A DNA stretch of 64,000 nt from Lithodes maja. Taxonomy: Eukaryota > Arthropoda > Malacostraca > Decapoda > Lithodidae. The translations under genes were made by a program, and so were the position numbers. The notes beneath the pieces are model-generated. The model ran no database searches, was not told the origin of the DNA, and was given only the letters and a program-made list of their open reading frames with translations. The stretch spans positions 1 to 64,000 of the forward strand of contig JBAKBP010006545.1 of the NCBI GenBank assembly GCA_037953745.1. Direction: 5' to 3'. Below, one piece after another: positions 11,270 through 22,395 of the stretch. Each line of letters starts with the position of its first letter. Position 1 is the stretch's first letter.

Positions 11270-11942
11270 TTTGGTCAGCTTGATGCGGCTGTTTGCGGTT
11301 CGAGTTGGGTGTTGTCGGTTGGATGTTTCTGTTGTCTGCTCAAGTTGGCTCGACTCTTCTGCCATATTGGGTTCCGGGTGTTGTCATACGTCTGCACTCC
11401 TGTCAATGTGGTTGGAGTCTGCTGTATGCGGCTGCATGCGGATGAATTCCGCTGTTGTCTGTTGTACTCGTATGACTCATATTTTTGCATAATTTTTAAT
11501 TTTTTTATGCAAATTTATGCAAATTTATGCACAAGACTTCAGCAGACTTCAGCAGACTTTTCGGTTGTACTCGTGTCCGGCGGCTGTACTCTGGTGTATG
11601 CGGCAGTAGTCTTTATGCTACACATGAAACACAATTCGAGCCGACATACACAAGGACTACAGCCGCATACAGAAGACTTGGTACGACTAGCGCCGACTAG
11701 AGCAGACTACTCCCCGCATCCACCAGACAAATTTCAAGTCTGGCCCAAATTTCAAAACTGACAAACATTTTCGTCGCGGACCGCGACTTGACACGCATTG
11801 CCCGGACTTCACCAGACTACAGACGACTACAGCCGCATGGGTAGGAATAGGTGCCGACTTGATGCCGCATGCAGCAGAGTCGCTACTCGGTTGCTTTCTG
11901 CTGCATTCGGCGCCCGAGTCCTGTATGTGTGAAAGGGGCATT
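11270..11942. repeat. MITE-like block abutting LINE-A
   Basis: The block contains many CAGACTACAGCCGCATACAG-type words in both orientations and ends with GTGAAAGGGGCAT, the complement of the end at about 9448. It abuts the esterase coding segment of LINE-A and removes that domain's first block, so it probably inserted into the LINE or joined it by deletion. Confidence 0.5.
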
Positions 11943-12374
11943 AGGAAGGTTGTGTGTCTGCCTGGCCATGGAGTTGGGAGGGTTTTAGAGAAGATGGACC
12001 ACATCTTGGAAGATAGTGGAGATAACCCCATTATCTGTCTCAGTGCCGGGAGTAACGATGTTGGTAAGGGTAGAAGTGAGGAACTGCTGCAGCAGTATCG
12101 GGATGTGTTAGATAAAGTTAGGATGAAGGGAGGGATCCCTGTAGTACATTGTATCCTACCCAGAAGAGGAGTTCTCAAGGAATGGACATCCAGGGCGATT
12201 GGTGTCAATTGCCGTTTGGAGAAATATTGCAAAGAAAAAGCAATACCATTCATTGATAACTGGGATAGTTTCTATGGGAGAGATGGGATGTACGCAAGGG
12301 ATGGGGTTCATCTTTCACGGTTAGGGGTTTCTACATTAGCTAGTTCTTTAGATAGGGTGGTTCTGGGGTTTTGA
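11943..12374 (+). pseudogene. LINE-A SGNH-hydrolase (esterase-like) segment
   Basis: The translation in the frame ending at 12374 shows two of the SGNH blocks: SAGSNDVGKG (block III, GxND) and ARDGVHLSRLG (block V, DxxH with the catalytic Asp and His). The middle reads CILPRRGVLKEW. The nucleophile Ser block (DS motif) is absent because the upstream sequence is replaced by a different repeat at about 11942. Esterase domains of this sort sit at the N-terminus of some CR1/L2-like LINE proteins; their role in retrotransposition is not settled. Confidence 0.75.
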
Positions 12375-13968
12375 ACAGAAATATTGAGAGTGTAAATGAG
12401 AGGTTAAATGGAACAATTTTAGCGTCAGGCGAAAGCGATAAGGATATTCAGTCTCATGCTAAAAATGATGACTATAATGCAAATGATAGTAGTGATGGTG
12501 CAACGGAAGATGGAAATGTCGCTAAAAACAAAGGTAAATTAGGTATAAAGAAAAGAAGTAAATTGAGAGTATATTACACAAACTGTAGGAGTCTATGTAA
12601 CAAAATGAACGAACTTAGAGCCCTTGTTAGCAAAGAAAATATAGACATAATAGCGCTAACTGAAACTTGGATTAATACAGAAACCAGGCATTTTTTAGCA
12701 GAATTTGATATACCAGGATATAGTTTGTTTAAATATGACCGAACAAGTAAGAGGGGTGGCGGTATAGCAGTGTTTGTCAGGAGTACATTAAAAAGCTGTA
12801 TTAAATCAGTATTAGACTAAATAACGATAATGAAAGTGTTTGGGTAGAGGTTAACGAAGGTAGTGAGACCATAGTTATTGGAGTTATGTATAGACCGCCA
12901 AATATGAGTAGAAATGACGGAACGTCATTATGGGAGGAAATTAAAATGGCATCAAGGTTTAGCAATGTGTGCATTATGGGGGATTTTAATTTTCCGAATA
13001 TAGATTGGCAGCATCAAATAGGAGACTCTGATTCTGAGGAGTTTATAGAGGTAGTACAAGATAGTTTTTTATTTCAATTCATAGATACGCCGACTAGAGG
13101 TAATAATATTCTCGATTTAGTTTTCAGTAACAATGAACATATGGTAAATAATGTAGAGATAGGGGACCACCTAGGAAATAGTGACCACAATTCTGTGTAT
13201 TTTAATATACAATGGAAAGGTAATACCAGAGAGAATACAACATTAATACCTGACTTTAGAAAAGCCAATTATGGTGGGTTAAGAAGAGCCCTATCAGCGG
13301 ACCCTATGGTCAAAAAATTAAGTCGATCCAGGTGTCCAAATGAGTGTACCCCTTCTCAGGCACCTGTCATCTTAAGTCAGGAAGAGACGTCAACCTTGGT
13401 AGATACATACGATAATTTTATCAAGTCAGTATTCAATGCACAAAATAAATACATCCCCAAAAGAAAATTTAGATCAAGACAGAACCAACCCAAATGGATG
13501 AATAATAGACTATTAGATCTTCTAGGACAAAAGAGAGGAATATATAGAAAAATTAGAAAAGGCGAAATTCACCTACTTGCTTACTATCAGAATCTATCAA
13601 GACAGGTAAAAAAGGATATTAGGAAAGAAAAAAAAAAATATGAAATTAAGGTTGCCAATGACTCAAAAAATAATCCTAAAGCTTTTTACCAACTATATAA
13701 ATCCAAGGTTAGAGATGTAATTGGTCCCCTTAAAACTTCGATAGGAGAAATGACAGAAAATGATTTAGAAATGTGCAGTACATTAAATAGTCAATTTCTT
13801 TCGGTTTTCACAAATGAAAATGTCCGTAAGGTATATAGCGATAGTATAGAAAATAGGTTAAGTACGGTTACTATAAGTAGAAATGATGTGCTTAAGGAAA
13901 TTGACAGACTGAAACCTCATAAATCGCCTGGTCCTGATGAGGTATATGCTAGGCAGCTAGAGTATTAA
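12371..13968 (+). pseudogene. LINE-A endonuclease and start of reverse transcriptase
   Basis: AP-endonuclease motifs appear in order: YYTNCRSLCNKM, LTETWI, RGGGIAVFVR, then after a frameshift at about 12815-12820 VMYRPPN, MGDFNFPNIDW and NSDHNSVYF. The Asn, Glu, Asp and SDH catalytic residues are all recognisable. The segment continues into the RT N-terminus (LKPHKSPGPDEV). The 12371 start is only the opening of the frame, not an ATG. A second frameshift near 13955 shifts to the frame reading LKECRDELSYPLTFLFNKSL. Confidence 0.85.
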
Positions 13969-14047
13969 AAGAATGTAGGGATGAGTTAAGTTACCCATTA
14001 ACATTTTTATTTAACAAGTCATTGGAGACAGGTATAGTTCCAGAAGC

Positions 14048-14638
14048 TTGGAAGCTTGCAAACGTAGTTCGATCTTCAAAAAAGGTGACAAATCAATAGC
14101 ATCCAATTACCGTCCCATTAGTCTTACATCAATCATAGGAAAGCTACTAGAGTCAATTATTGCTAGTAAAATTAGAAACCACTTAGATACATTTAATTTA
14201 ATAAATTCTTCTCAGCATGGATTCACTCAGGGACGTTCTTGCCTTACTAATTTGCTTAGTTTTTTCTCAGAGGTATATGAAGAAGTAGATAATGACAAGT
14301 CATATGATATAATATATTTAGATTTCAGTAAAGCTTTCGACAGAGTCCCCCATGAGAGATTGATGAGAAAGGTTGAGGCGCATGGAATAGGTGGGGCGTT
14401 GTTGGGATGGATTAGGTCATGGCTAATTGGTAGGAAGCAGAGAGTCAGCATAAATAGTACGAAGTCAGAATGGGGAGCAGTCAAAAGTGGTGTCCCCCAG
14501 GGATCTGTATTAGGTCCTCTGTTGTTTGTTATATACATAAATGACCTTGATTTAGGTATAACTAGTAGGATAAGTAAATTTGCAGACGATACCAAAATGG
14601 AGAGAACAATTGATTCAGATAGAGATATAGAGTCTTAA
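14048..14638 (+). pseudogene. LINE-A reverse transcriptase core
   Basis: After a further frameshift near 14070 the frame carries the RT motifs FKKGDK, NYRPISLTSIIGKLLE, LDFSKAFDRVPH (first catalytic Asp), GVPQGSVLGPLLFVIYIND and KFADDTK (catalytic FADD). The stop at 14636-14638 follows a deletion at about 14633. The copy at 48678-49115 shows what is missing, namely the segment from CLQRDLDTLHEWS to NRTADVIL. Confidence 0.9.
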
Positions 14639-14646
14639 AACTTTAC

Positions 14647-15105
14647 TTGTCATTAGTGAGACCCCATATGGATTATGCTGTTCAATTTTGGTGTCCTTAT
14701 TACAGAATGGACATAGATTCATTGGAGAGAGTACAACGTAGAATGACAAAAATGATCCATAATATTAGAAATCTTCCATATAAAGAAAGGTTGAAGAAAT
14801 TAGGCTTACATTCGTTAGAGAGACGCAGAGTTAGAGGGGATATGATAGAGGTGTTCAAGTGGGTTAGTGGGATTAACAAAGGGGACATGACAAATGTACT
14901 AAAGCTCAGTGATAGCGAAAGAACTCGTACCAATGGTTTCAAATTAGATAAATTTCGTTTCAGAAAAGATATAGGCAAATATTGGTTTGGTAACAGAGTT
15001 GTAGATGGGTGGAATGGACTACCAAGTGCTATAGTGGGATTAAAAACGATAGGGAGCTTTAAGATAAAATTGGATAAGCATATGGACGAGAAGGGTTGGG
15101 TGTGA
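14647..15105 (+). pseudogene. LINE-A C-terminal domain
   Basis: The frame after the deletion contains SLVRPHMDYAVQFWCPY, LERVQRRMTKMI, LKKLGLHSLERRRVRGDMIE and ends KLDKHMDEKGWV. This block is nearly identical to 48232-48681 (minus) and 58690-59177, so the family expanded fairly recently. Confidence 0.85.
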
Positions 15106-15349
15106 AGGGGGATCAGCAGGGTTGGGCCAATCAGCGCTCTGCAGACCCTCGTAATCCTGCGTTAATCTCTAACCGTTTTGGTAAGATGATCCTCAGGGTA
15201 TTAGAGTGTTGAGCCTATAATTGGGCTTTGTAATTGGGGTTGTGTGGGACAGGGATCTGCCTTGCTTAGGCCAATCGGCTTTCTGCAGACTCCCATTTTC
15301 TTATGTTTTCTTATGTTTTCTTATTAAGAAGCCTCGTATGTTACTTAAC

Positions 15350-15860
15350 GGGCTCTATAATAGTCTACATATAGGCGATTTTAATGGCCACCAGTAAATA
15401 TATATAGACTTAGCTGGTTAGTGAAGCATATTGATGAATAAAAGGACAGGTGAATGTTATGGAGGGGCTAAGGTAGACAGGTTTTACCGTGTCTCCTTGT
15501 GTTAAATTCACAGGCTTTTATAATAGGCCTAGTTACATATATGTTAATGGCCACCAGTGAATATAGACACACAGAACTAGTTAATGGAGCATGTTGATGA
15601 AAGACAGGTGCTGGGATGATTAAAGGTATGGCACAACAGGTGGAGGTGATGGCGATAGGAGAAACTAATGTACCGTCTCTCCATATGTAAATTCACAGGT
15701 TCTCAGAATAGTTTCATTTAAATTAATGGCCACCAGTGAATATAGAAGGACTTACCTGGTTAATGGAGCATGTTGATGAAAGACAGGTACTACGATGAAG
15801 GTGATGTACCTCGATAACTATGGTGGAACAGGTAATAGCAGTTGGGCTTGGCGTTGGAGG
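15350..15860 (+). repeat. three imperfect tandem units of 163-179 bp
   Basis: The word AATGGCCACCAGT occurs at 15383, 15546 and 15725. Each is followed by a similar block including GGTTAATGGAGCATGTTGATG and AAAGACAGGT. No coding capacity is seen. Confidence 0.75.
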
Positions 15861-16540
15861 AGTGAGCCTAGTGAGGCCCTTTATAGGTAAGCATCTTCGA
15901 ACCTCACCTGGGTAAACAAATAAACCTTCGACATGCGCTATAGTTCTAGAGCTAGATTACTTTAATTAAAATGTCAAATAGTACTTTATACCTATTCAAA
16001 AACGAATTACCTTCTAGAAATTCGGATAGTTACAGTAATTAAATTACATTAAATTAAATTACAATAAGACTTCAGGTGATTTAAGCCAGCACACCACACC
16101 TCAAATCGAAAGTCAGGAATAGCAGTTTTCCGAAAAAAATAAAGAGTATAAATTAACCATGTAAAGAACGCGCACATAAGTTAAAATAGGCTATTATTAA
16201 TTAGGATTATTAAAATATAATGGCTTAAATGACAACAATATTGGTATATTTTACGATGCTAGATGCAAAAAAATAGCGAATATCGCTAGTATTGAGCTGA
16301 ATATATTGGCAATGTTGTTCATGTGGGATGATTACGTAAGTCATAGCCGCAGCCGGCATGCCCTAGCATCGTGATTTGATTGTATTTATCTGAGATGTTT
16401 AATTGGATAGAATTAACCAATTTAAGCAAACCAAATTAATCAAACTTAAAATAAATAAGTAAAATTTAGTAGATATGCATTGAAATACATTGTGATTAGG
16501 CGCAAGTGTAAACATAGCGGCTGCGGCTATGGAGTCCTTA
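15861..16540. other. AT-rich region without recognised feature
   Basis: I see no gene or clear repeat; short frames only. Confidence 0.5.
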
Positions 16541-16887
16541 TATGGAGACAACCTTATACAAATTCGGGTGGATGGGACTCTTCAGCCTTGGTTGGCAACC
16601 TGTCTAGGGGAGTAAATCTGATACAAATCCGTATTGCTTACCTAAGGGTAAGGCAGGTTAGTGGATGGATTAGCCGAACACCACTGTAGAAAAATAGTGC
16701 TAACAAGATACACAGAGGGCCTCGGAGTCGGACCGATCCTAAATTGAGTGGTCAATCCTGTAAGTCCTTCACTAAACTGGCTCGGGTTGTCCCTCTCACA
16801 GGGAATAGGTCCGCTTGGGGGCATTCTGTGTATGGCCACCCTCGTAAGGGGAGTAAGGCGTCCGGCAATAGATAGATAGATAGAAGA
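16541..16887 (+). mobile_element. GATA-tailed retroposon, type 1
   Basis: Closely matches 1560-1905, including GTAAGGCAGGTTAGTGGATGG and the end GGCGTCCGGCAATAGATAGA. The flanks do not show an obvious target duplication. Confidence 0.75.
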
Positions 16888-16966
16888 AGCAGTCAGAGTC
16901 AGTATGTACCGCTCCGTAGTATCAGGTTAGTACCTCACCGCACGCCAGTCTTGTGCGGGAGGGTAC

Positions 16967-17230
16967 TTAACCCCTTCTGTACCGGAGAGTTTTTTTTTAT
17001 TTGATTTCGGCTACATTTAGACGATTTTATAAAGCTTAGGAAGGACATATGGTAGCTAAAAGGATTAAGTGAGATAGTCTGTAGCCTTTTAATGGGTTGA
17101 TGTCCTCCCTAAGCTGAATATAATCGTCTCATAGGTACATTTAGACGATTTTATGCAGATTGGGAAGGACATCTGGACGATATGGTAGCTAAAAGGATTA
17201 AGTTAGATAGTCTTTGAATCGATATTGAAC
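16967..17230 (+). mobile_element. TTAA MITE family C fragments (CCCCTTCTGTACC ends)
   Basis: Starts TTAACCCCTTCTGTACCGG, followed by internally repeated TTTAGACGATTTTAT blocks in both orientations. It matches the complete element at 62781-62995. Related pieces are at 17700-17830, 18440-18520, 28140-28557 and 61440-61515. Confidence 0.6.
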
Positions 17231-17859
17231 CCAAGCGAGAAAATGCAATGCTTTGATCCCAGATGCTTCACAACTTTACTTTAATGGGGTAGGGCTTGTT
17301 TTAAGTCTATATTTATATATATTAACTTTATATTTAAGTTTCCTCGCTAGACTTCCATCAAGCTTAAAAATAAACACTCCATAGACCCACTTTCAAGATA
17401 AATTTGTACATTTTCCGGTGGAAAACTGTCCTGGCCGAAGGCCGGTTCCTTCTCAGATTACAGGCTTGCTAACGCTCACCAGGAAAAAATAGACACTTAA
17501 ATGGCACGACAAACATTGATATTGACAAAGAAATGGGGCAAAAGATCTCAAAATCGCCAAACTAAGGAATGAACCATGGAATGAATGTCTGAAAATCTCA
17601 AAACTGATATGCTGAACATGAGGGAGAAGGGGGTCCAGAAAAAGCAACTACCTCCCCTTATAATCCTCATAGGCTCGATGACTCGCTTCTTTTCTGTTTT
17701 CTGGCCATTATTAGACGATTTTATTTACCCCTACTCTACAAAGGAAATCAAGCAACAGCAGATCTGGTGTAGGCTACTGGGGACGTCTTTTAAATTTTAT
17801 TCTAGCTATGTTTAGATGATTTTGTGCGGTGTAATTAAACAATTTCTTGCTGTGTGCTC
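17231..17859. other. mostly unassigned; family C pieces
   Basis: Contains further TTAGACGATTTTAT words near 17700-17830 but no gene. A 76-codon frame at 17585-17815 has no recognisable domain. Confidence 0.4.
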
Positions 17860-18428
17860 TGGTGCGATCATCCTCCTGCAGCGTGAAGAGTCCCCTACTC
17901 GCCTCCTCCTCATACACCCCTTGTAAGATTTTGTAAGTTTCTATCATTTCCCCTCTGGCTCTTCTAAACTGAAATGATTACTGATTACGGATTACTGATA
18001 TTTACTATAGGATGTAAGGTATCTTAAAATAACCCCCTAGAAATACTTTCTCTAAAGTATCTATTTCTTTATCCTCCCCATTTTTCCCCAGCTAACCTAA
18101 TCCCACAAGGACCCCAATGGAAATACGCCTAACGGCCTTATTGGGCTATCCTTAGTTAGAATTATGCAAGGCTGGTACATGTCATATTTGTAACAAACTA
18201 TGTGGTACCAAATCTGTAAATTGCTAACTGAATAAATATTATTATTATTATTATTATTAACATTGGTAAATTTAGCTTCCGAAGTCTCTCTTCATATGTT
18301 AAGTCCTTTAAAGATGGTACCAACTTAGTCGCTTTCCTTTGCACTTTTTCAATAGCCGTGATATTCTTAATTTTGTATGGACTCCAGACAGGACTTGCAT
18401 ACTCCAGAATTGGTCTGACCAGGGCCAC
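17860..18428 (-). pseudogene. LINE-B-like RT C-terminus, interrupted
   Basis: Minus strand: 18428-18262 encodes MALVRPILEYASPVWSPY and VQRKATKLVPSLKDLTYEER. 17990-17860 encodes the later RRARGEMIETYKILQG block. Between them sit an (ATT)n-tailed SINE copy (18105-18258) and about 110 bp of unassigned sequence, so the LINE was already dead when the SINE entered. Confidence 0.7.
18105..18258 (+). mobile_element. (ATT)n-tailed SINE body
   Basis: Matches 7525-7625 (GGACCCCAATGGAAATACGC through the ATT tail). The tRNA-like head is missing, so this is a 5'-truncated copy. Confidence 0.7.
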
Positions 18429-18702
18429 AAACCCTCTGACTTCCAGATACCCTTCCTAATCTAAATAAACTCGTCTAATAATTGCCAGAAAACAGAAAGG
18501 AAATCCGCCATAGGGTTAAACTTCTATGTATCTGTAGTGTGTTAAATTATTGCAAATAATGCTTACTGTAGGTTAGGAAAATATAGTTTAGTCTGTGCTG
18601 AAATATGTAGCCTATTTATAGTGACAATGAGCCTATGAGAGAAAACGGACCCATTCAATATTATTATTATGCTCATCTATTATATTTCTCATATATTATA
18701 TT

Positions 18703-18758
18703 ATGGATGGTGTGGTGAGGGAGGTGAAAAGGAGAACTATGGGAAGAGGATTGGGTTT
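18703..18758 (+). pseudogene. RTE-type LINE reverse transcriptase, left half
   Basis: The frame from ATG 18703 reads MDGVVREVKRRTMGRGLG, the segment just before the catalytic box in a common arthropod RTE-like RT. The sequence stops at GGTTT (18754-18758) and resumes at 26392 after the 7.6 kb array. Joining 18758 to 26397 continues the frame as GLGLVGK. Confidence 0.75.
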
Positions 18759-19811
18759 TGTAATGCCCTCGAAAATGTCCCGCACCCACAATAATACTAA
18801 CCCGAGTTGACGTCAGGTATAGCGTAAAATAGTCGGAGATGGTAAGTCCAATAAACTCATCACGTGATAACACCACGAGACTATCACCTGGTTCTTAAAA
18901 ATCGGACTAAGGTTGCTATACTTTTAGTACGTCCGTGGTAGTACAGTGGGTTAGCGCGCGGGCCTGGAGGTGATGGTTGGGTCACTAACCAGGGTTCGAA
19001 CCCCACCCAAGGCATCTCAAAACCTGTGGGTTTTTAGGGGGGTTAAATTCCCTTCAGAGGTTCGTACCCCGCGCCAGGTACCAGGAAAAGTTGATCCTAA
19101 AGGTAGCCTGGGGATATTTCAGGAGACCATGAATTCCCTTCACACCCAGCATTTCATTGGTGGCAGCTAGGGAACGTGACCAGGTAGCTACGTGGAGCAC
19201 CCGTCACGCGAACCCTATACCAACAATATTGAGATTGCTGAGGTAATACAGCTACGATACCTTACGACCTTTAACTAGGCTAGTCCCTAGCCTATTTTAA
19301 GGTCGTAAGGTATCGTAGCTGTATTACCTCAGCAATCTCAATATTGTTGGTATAGGGTTCGCGTGACGGGTGCTCCACGTAGCTACCTGGTCACGTTCCC
19401 TAGCTGCCACCAATGTAATGCTGGGTGTGAAGGGAATTCATGGTCTCCTGAAATATCCCCAGGCTACCTTTAGGATCAACTTTTCCTGGTACCTGGCGCG
19501 GGGTACGAACCTCTGAAGGGAATTTAACCCCCCTAAAAACCCACAGGTTTTGAGATGCCTTGGGTGGGGTTCGAACCCTGGTTAGTGACCCAACCATCAC
19601 CACCAGGCCCGCGCGCTAACCCACTGTACTACCACGGACGTACTAAAAGTATAGCAACCTTAGTCCGATTTTTAAGAACCAGGTGATAGTCTCGTGGTGT
19701 TATCACGTGATGAGTTTATTGGACTTACCATCTCCGACTATTTTACGCTATACCTGACGTCAACTCGGGTTAGTATTATTGTGGGTGCGGGACATTTTCG
19801 AGGGCATTACA
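18759..19811. repeat. 1,053-bp near-perfect palindrome at left end of array
   Basis: The plus unit 18759-19156 with its spacer is mirrored by the minus spacer and unit ending at 19811. The centre is at about 19285, around CTAGGCTAGTCCCTAGCC. Arms are about 510 bp with very few differences. Confidence 0.85.
18939..19003 (+). promoter_or_regulatory. tRNA-like polymerase III promoter inside the 398-bp unit
   Basis: A box TAGTACAGTGGG (18939-18950) matches the consensus at all but one base. B box GGTTCGAACCC (18993-19003) is perfect. The 42-bp gap is within the tRNA range. It is present in every full unit of both arrays. Whether it is active, or a relic of a SINE captured in the unit, cannot be told from sequence. 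Confidence 0.6.
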
Positions 19812-19966
19812 TTACATCCTGCTTTAACTAGGCTAGTCCCTAGCCTATTTTAAGGTCGTAAGGTATCGTAGCTGTATTACCTCAGCAATCTCAATATTGT
19901 TGGTATAGGGTTCGCGTGACGGGTGCTCCACGTAGCTACCTGGTCACGTTCCCTAGCTGCCACCAA
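19812..19966 (-). repeat. example 155-bp spacer between LTR-like units
   Basis: On the minus strand the spacer starts directly after the unit end with TTGGTGGCAGCTAGGGAACG and ends TTAAAGAAGGATGTAA just before the next TG. This layout (primer site, tiny interior, purine tract) is that of a terminal-repeat retrotransposon in miniature. The versions at 22834-22983 and 25844-25993 are 150 bp and share private substitutions. Confidence 0.6.
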
Positions 19967-21342
19967 TGAAATGCTGGGTGTGAAGGGAATTCATGGTCTC
20001 CTGAAATTTCCCCAGGCTACCTTTAGGATCAACTTTTCCTGGTACCTGGCACGGGGTACGAACCTCTGAAGGGAATTTAACCCCCCTAAAAACCCACAGG
20101 TTTTGAGATGCCTTGGGTGGGGTTCGAACCCTGGTTAGTGACCCAACCATCACCACCAGGCCCGCGCGCTAACCCACTGTACTACCACGGACGTACTAAA
20201 AGTATAGCAACCTTAGTCCGATTTTTAAGAACCAGGTGATAGTCTCGTGGTGTTATCACGTGATGAGTTTATTGGACTTACCATCTCCGACTATTTTACG
20301 CTATACCTGACGTCAACTCGGGTTAGTATTATTGTGGGTGCGGGACATTTTCGAGGGCATTACATTACATCCTTCTTTAACTAGGCTAGTCCCTAGCCTA
20401 TTTTAAGGTCGTAAGGTATCGTAGCTGTATTACCTCAGCAATCTCAATATTGTTGGTATAGGGTTCGCGTGACGGGTGCTCCACGTAGCTACCTGGTCAC
20501 GTTCCCTAGCTGCCACCAATGAAATGCTGGGTGTGAAGGAAATTCATGGTCTCCTGAAATATCCCCAGGCTACCTTTAGGATCAACTTTTCCTGGTACCT
20601 GGCGCGGGGTACGAACCTCTGAAGGGAATTTAACCCCCCTAAAAACCCACAGGTTTTGAGATGCCTTGGGTGGGGTTCGAACCCTGGTTAGTGACCCAAC
20701 CATCACCACCAGGCCCGCGCGCTAACCCACTGTACTACCACGGACGTACTAAAAGTATAGCAACCTTAGTCCGATTTTTAAGAACCAGGTGATAGTCTCG
20801 TGGTGTTATCACGTGATGAGTTTATTGGACTTACCATCTCCGACTATTTTACGCTATACCTGACGTCACTCGGGTTAGTATTATTGTGGGTGCGGGACAT
20901 TTTCGAGGGCATTACATTAATGAAATGCTGGGTGTGAAGGGAATTCATGGTCTCCTGAAATATCCCCAGGCTACCTTTAGGATCAACTTTTCCTGGTACC
21001 TGGCGCGGGGTACGAACCTCTGAAGGGAATTTAACCCCCCTAAAAACCCACAGGTTTTGAGATGCCTTGGGTGGGGTTCGAACCCTGGTTAGTGACCCAA
21101 CCATCACCACCAGGCCCGCGCGCTAACCCACTGTACTACCACGGACGTACTAAAAGTATAGCAACCTTAGTCCGATTTTTAAGAACCAGGTGATAGTCTC
21201 GTGGTGTTATCACGTGATGAGTTTATTGGACTTACCATCTCCGACTATTTTACGCTATACCTGACGTCAGTCATGGGGGTGAGTCAAGTGTGGGGTTTTG
21301 AAGTTTATTAGGGGTGTGAATTGTGGGGGGGGTGGAAGGGAG

Positions 21343-22395
21343 CTACTGACTGAAAACTGTCACAAGGGAGATTTTGTTGGTGGGGGAATAGCTAGGGATG
21401 GTCAGAGAGGATAGAGGCAAGGAAGAGTGCACTGGGGTTGAACTTTCACCGGAAGTCATTTTGGAAGGGTGCACGGAGTCTTGGATAGGGGCTGAAGGGT
21501 TGGATAGGGGATTCATCGAACTGCGTAGGCATTCTTCTCTGATGGAGAGCATATGTTCTTCGAATAAGGCATATGTTGTTTTGGGGTAGGATAGAGGCAA
21601 GGAAGAGTGCACTGGGGTTGGACTTTCACCGGAAGTCATTTTGGAAGGGTGCACGGAGTCTTGGATAGGGGCTGAAGGGTTGGATAGGGGATTCATCGAA
21701 CTGCGTAGGCATTCTTCTCTGATGGAGAGCATATGTTCTTCGAATAAGGCATATGTTGTTTTGGGGTAGGATAGAGGCAAGGAAGAGTGCACTGGGGTTG
21801 GACTTTCACCGGAAGTCATTTTGGAAGGGTGCACGGAGTCTTGGATAGGGGCTGAAGGGTTGGATAGGGGATTCATCGAACTGCGTAGGCATTCTTCTCT
21901 GATGGAGAGCATATGTTCTTCGAATAAGCCATACGGGTCGAGATGGGCGGTGATGTGGGGTGGGAGGATGTTTAACAAAGCGGTGAATAAGAGTTCATTT
22001 TGTTGGTCGTAATCTTCATAGCTATACCGGTACGTGGATCTCACGTATCTGTAGAGTTGTAGGAGGGTCACATTTATATCCCCTTCATACTTGATCTCGT
22101 CGATTTGTATTATTTCGGGAGAGATGAGGCAACCCAAAAGTGGCCCTAAGGTCCGGATCGCGAGGGATCGAAACTGGTTCCAGGTACTTTCTGGCGTTAC
22201 CTGTTTAGCAATTTGGGAAACGGCTTTTCCCAACTGCATAATTTGCAATAATGCAACGGCGATTTTTTCGCGGTCATTTTGAAGTGCCACATCTAACACT
22301 GGTTTTATTATGTCTAAGTAAGTGGCAATATCATACGTGTTTACATCATACTTGGGAATGTGTGAGAGTGGCGGCCAATTTCGCGATGTTGCCAT
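21343..22395 (-). CDS. unknown 350-aa protein inside the array, copy 1
   Basis: The frame is intact from ATG 22395 to the stop at 21343. Residues 1-156 form a predicted globular, helix-rich part (QIMQLGKAVSQIAKQV, LFTALLNILPPHITAHL). Residues 157-216, 217-276 and 277-330 are three near-identical 60-residue repeats starting LFEEHMLSIREECL and rich in Ser/Pro. I do not recognise the family. The helical first part and its place between LTR-like units are compatible with a Gag/capsid-like protein, which is speculation. Downstream on the minus strand is AATAAA (near 21310). Upstream, the frame begins 40 bp after a unit end followed by TTAA. No protease, RT or integrase frame accompanies it. Confidence 0.6.
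   Translation of the reverse strand: MATSRNWPPLSHIPKYDVNTYDIATYLDIIKPVLDVALQNDREKIAVALLQIMQLGKAVSQIAKQVTPESTWNQFRSLAIRTLGPLLGCLISPEIIQIDEIKYEGDINVTLLQLYRYVRSTYRYSYEDYDQQNELLFTALLNILPPHITAHLDPYGLFEEHMLSIREECLRSSMNPLSNPSAPIQDSVHPSKMTSGESPTPVHSSLPLSYPKTTYALFEEHMLSIREECLRSSMNPLSNPSAPIQDSVHPSKMTSGESPTPVHSSLPLSYPKTTYALFEEHMLSIREECLRSSMNPLSNPSAPIQDSVHPSKMTSGESSTPVHSSLPLSSLTIPSYSPTNKISLVTVFSQ
21409..21927 (-). repeat. 180-bp tandem repeat within ORF copy 1
   Basis: Nearly three units with exact 180-bp period (starts at 21409, 21589, 21769), each encoding the 60-residue repeat. The same block is at 24425-24943 in copy 2. Confidence 0.9.

Larger units (their letters stand above)
11943..15325 (+). mobile_element. 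CR1/L2-like non-LTR retrotransposon LINE-A, broken
   Basis: Order: SGNH esterase segment, AP-type endonuclease, reverse transcriptase, C-terminal domain, 3' untranslated region, then a short tandem tail (TTTTCTTATG repeats, 15300-15325). Four or more frameshifts and an internal deletion of about 290 bp at 14633 make it immobile. Related copies are at 5067-5202, 48026-49067 (minus) and 58436-59386. The esterase-endonuclease-RT order is known from CR1/L2-group LINEs. Confidence 0.85.
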
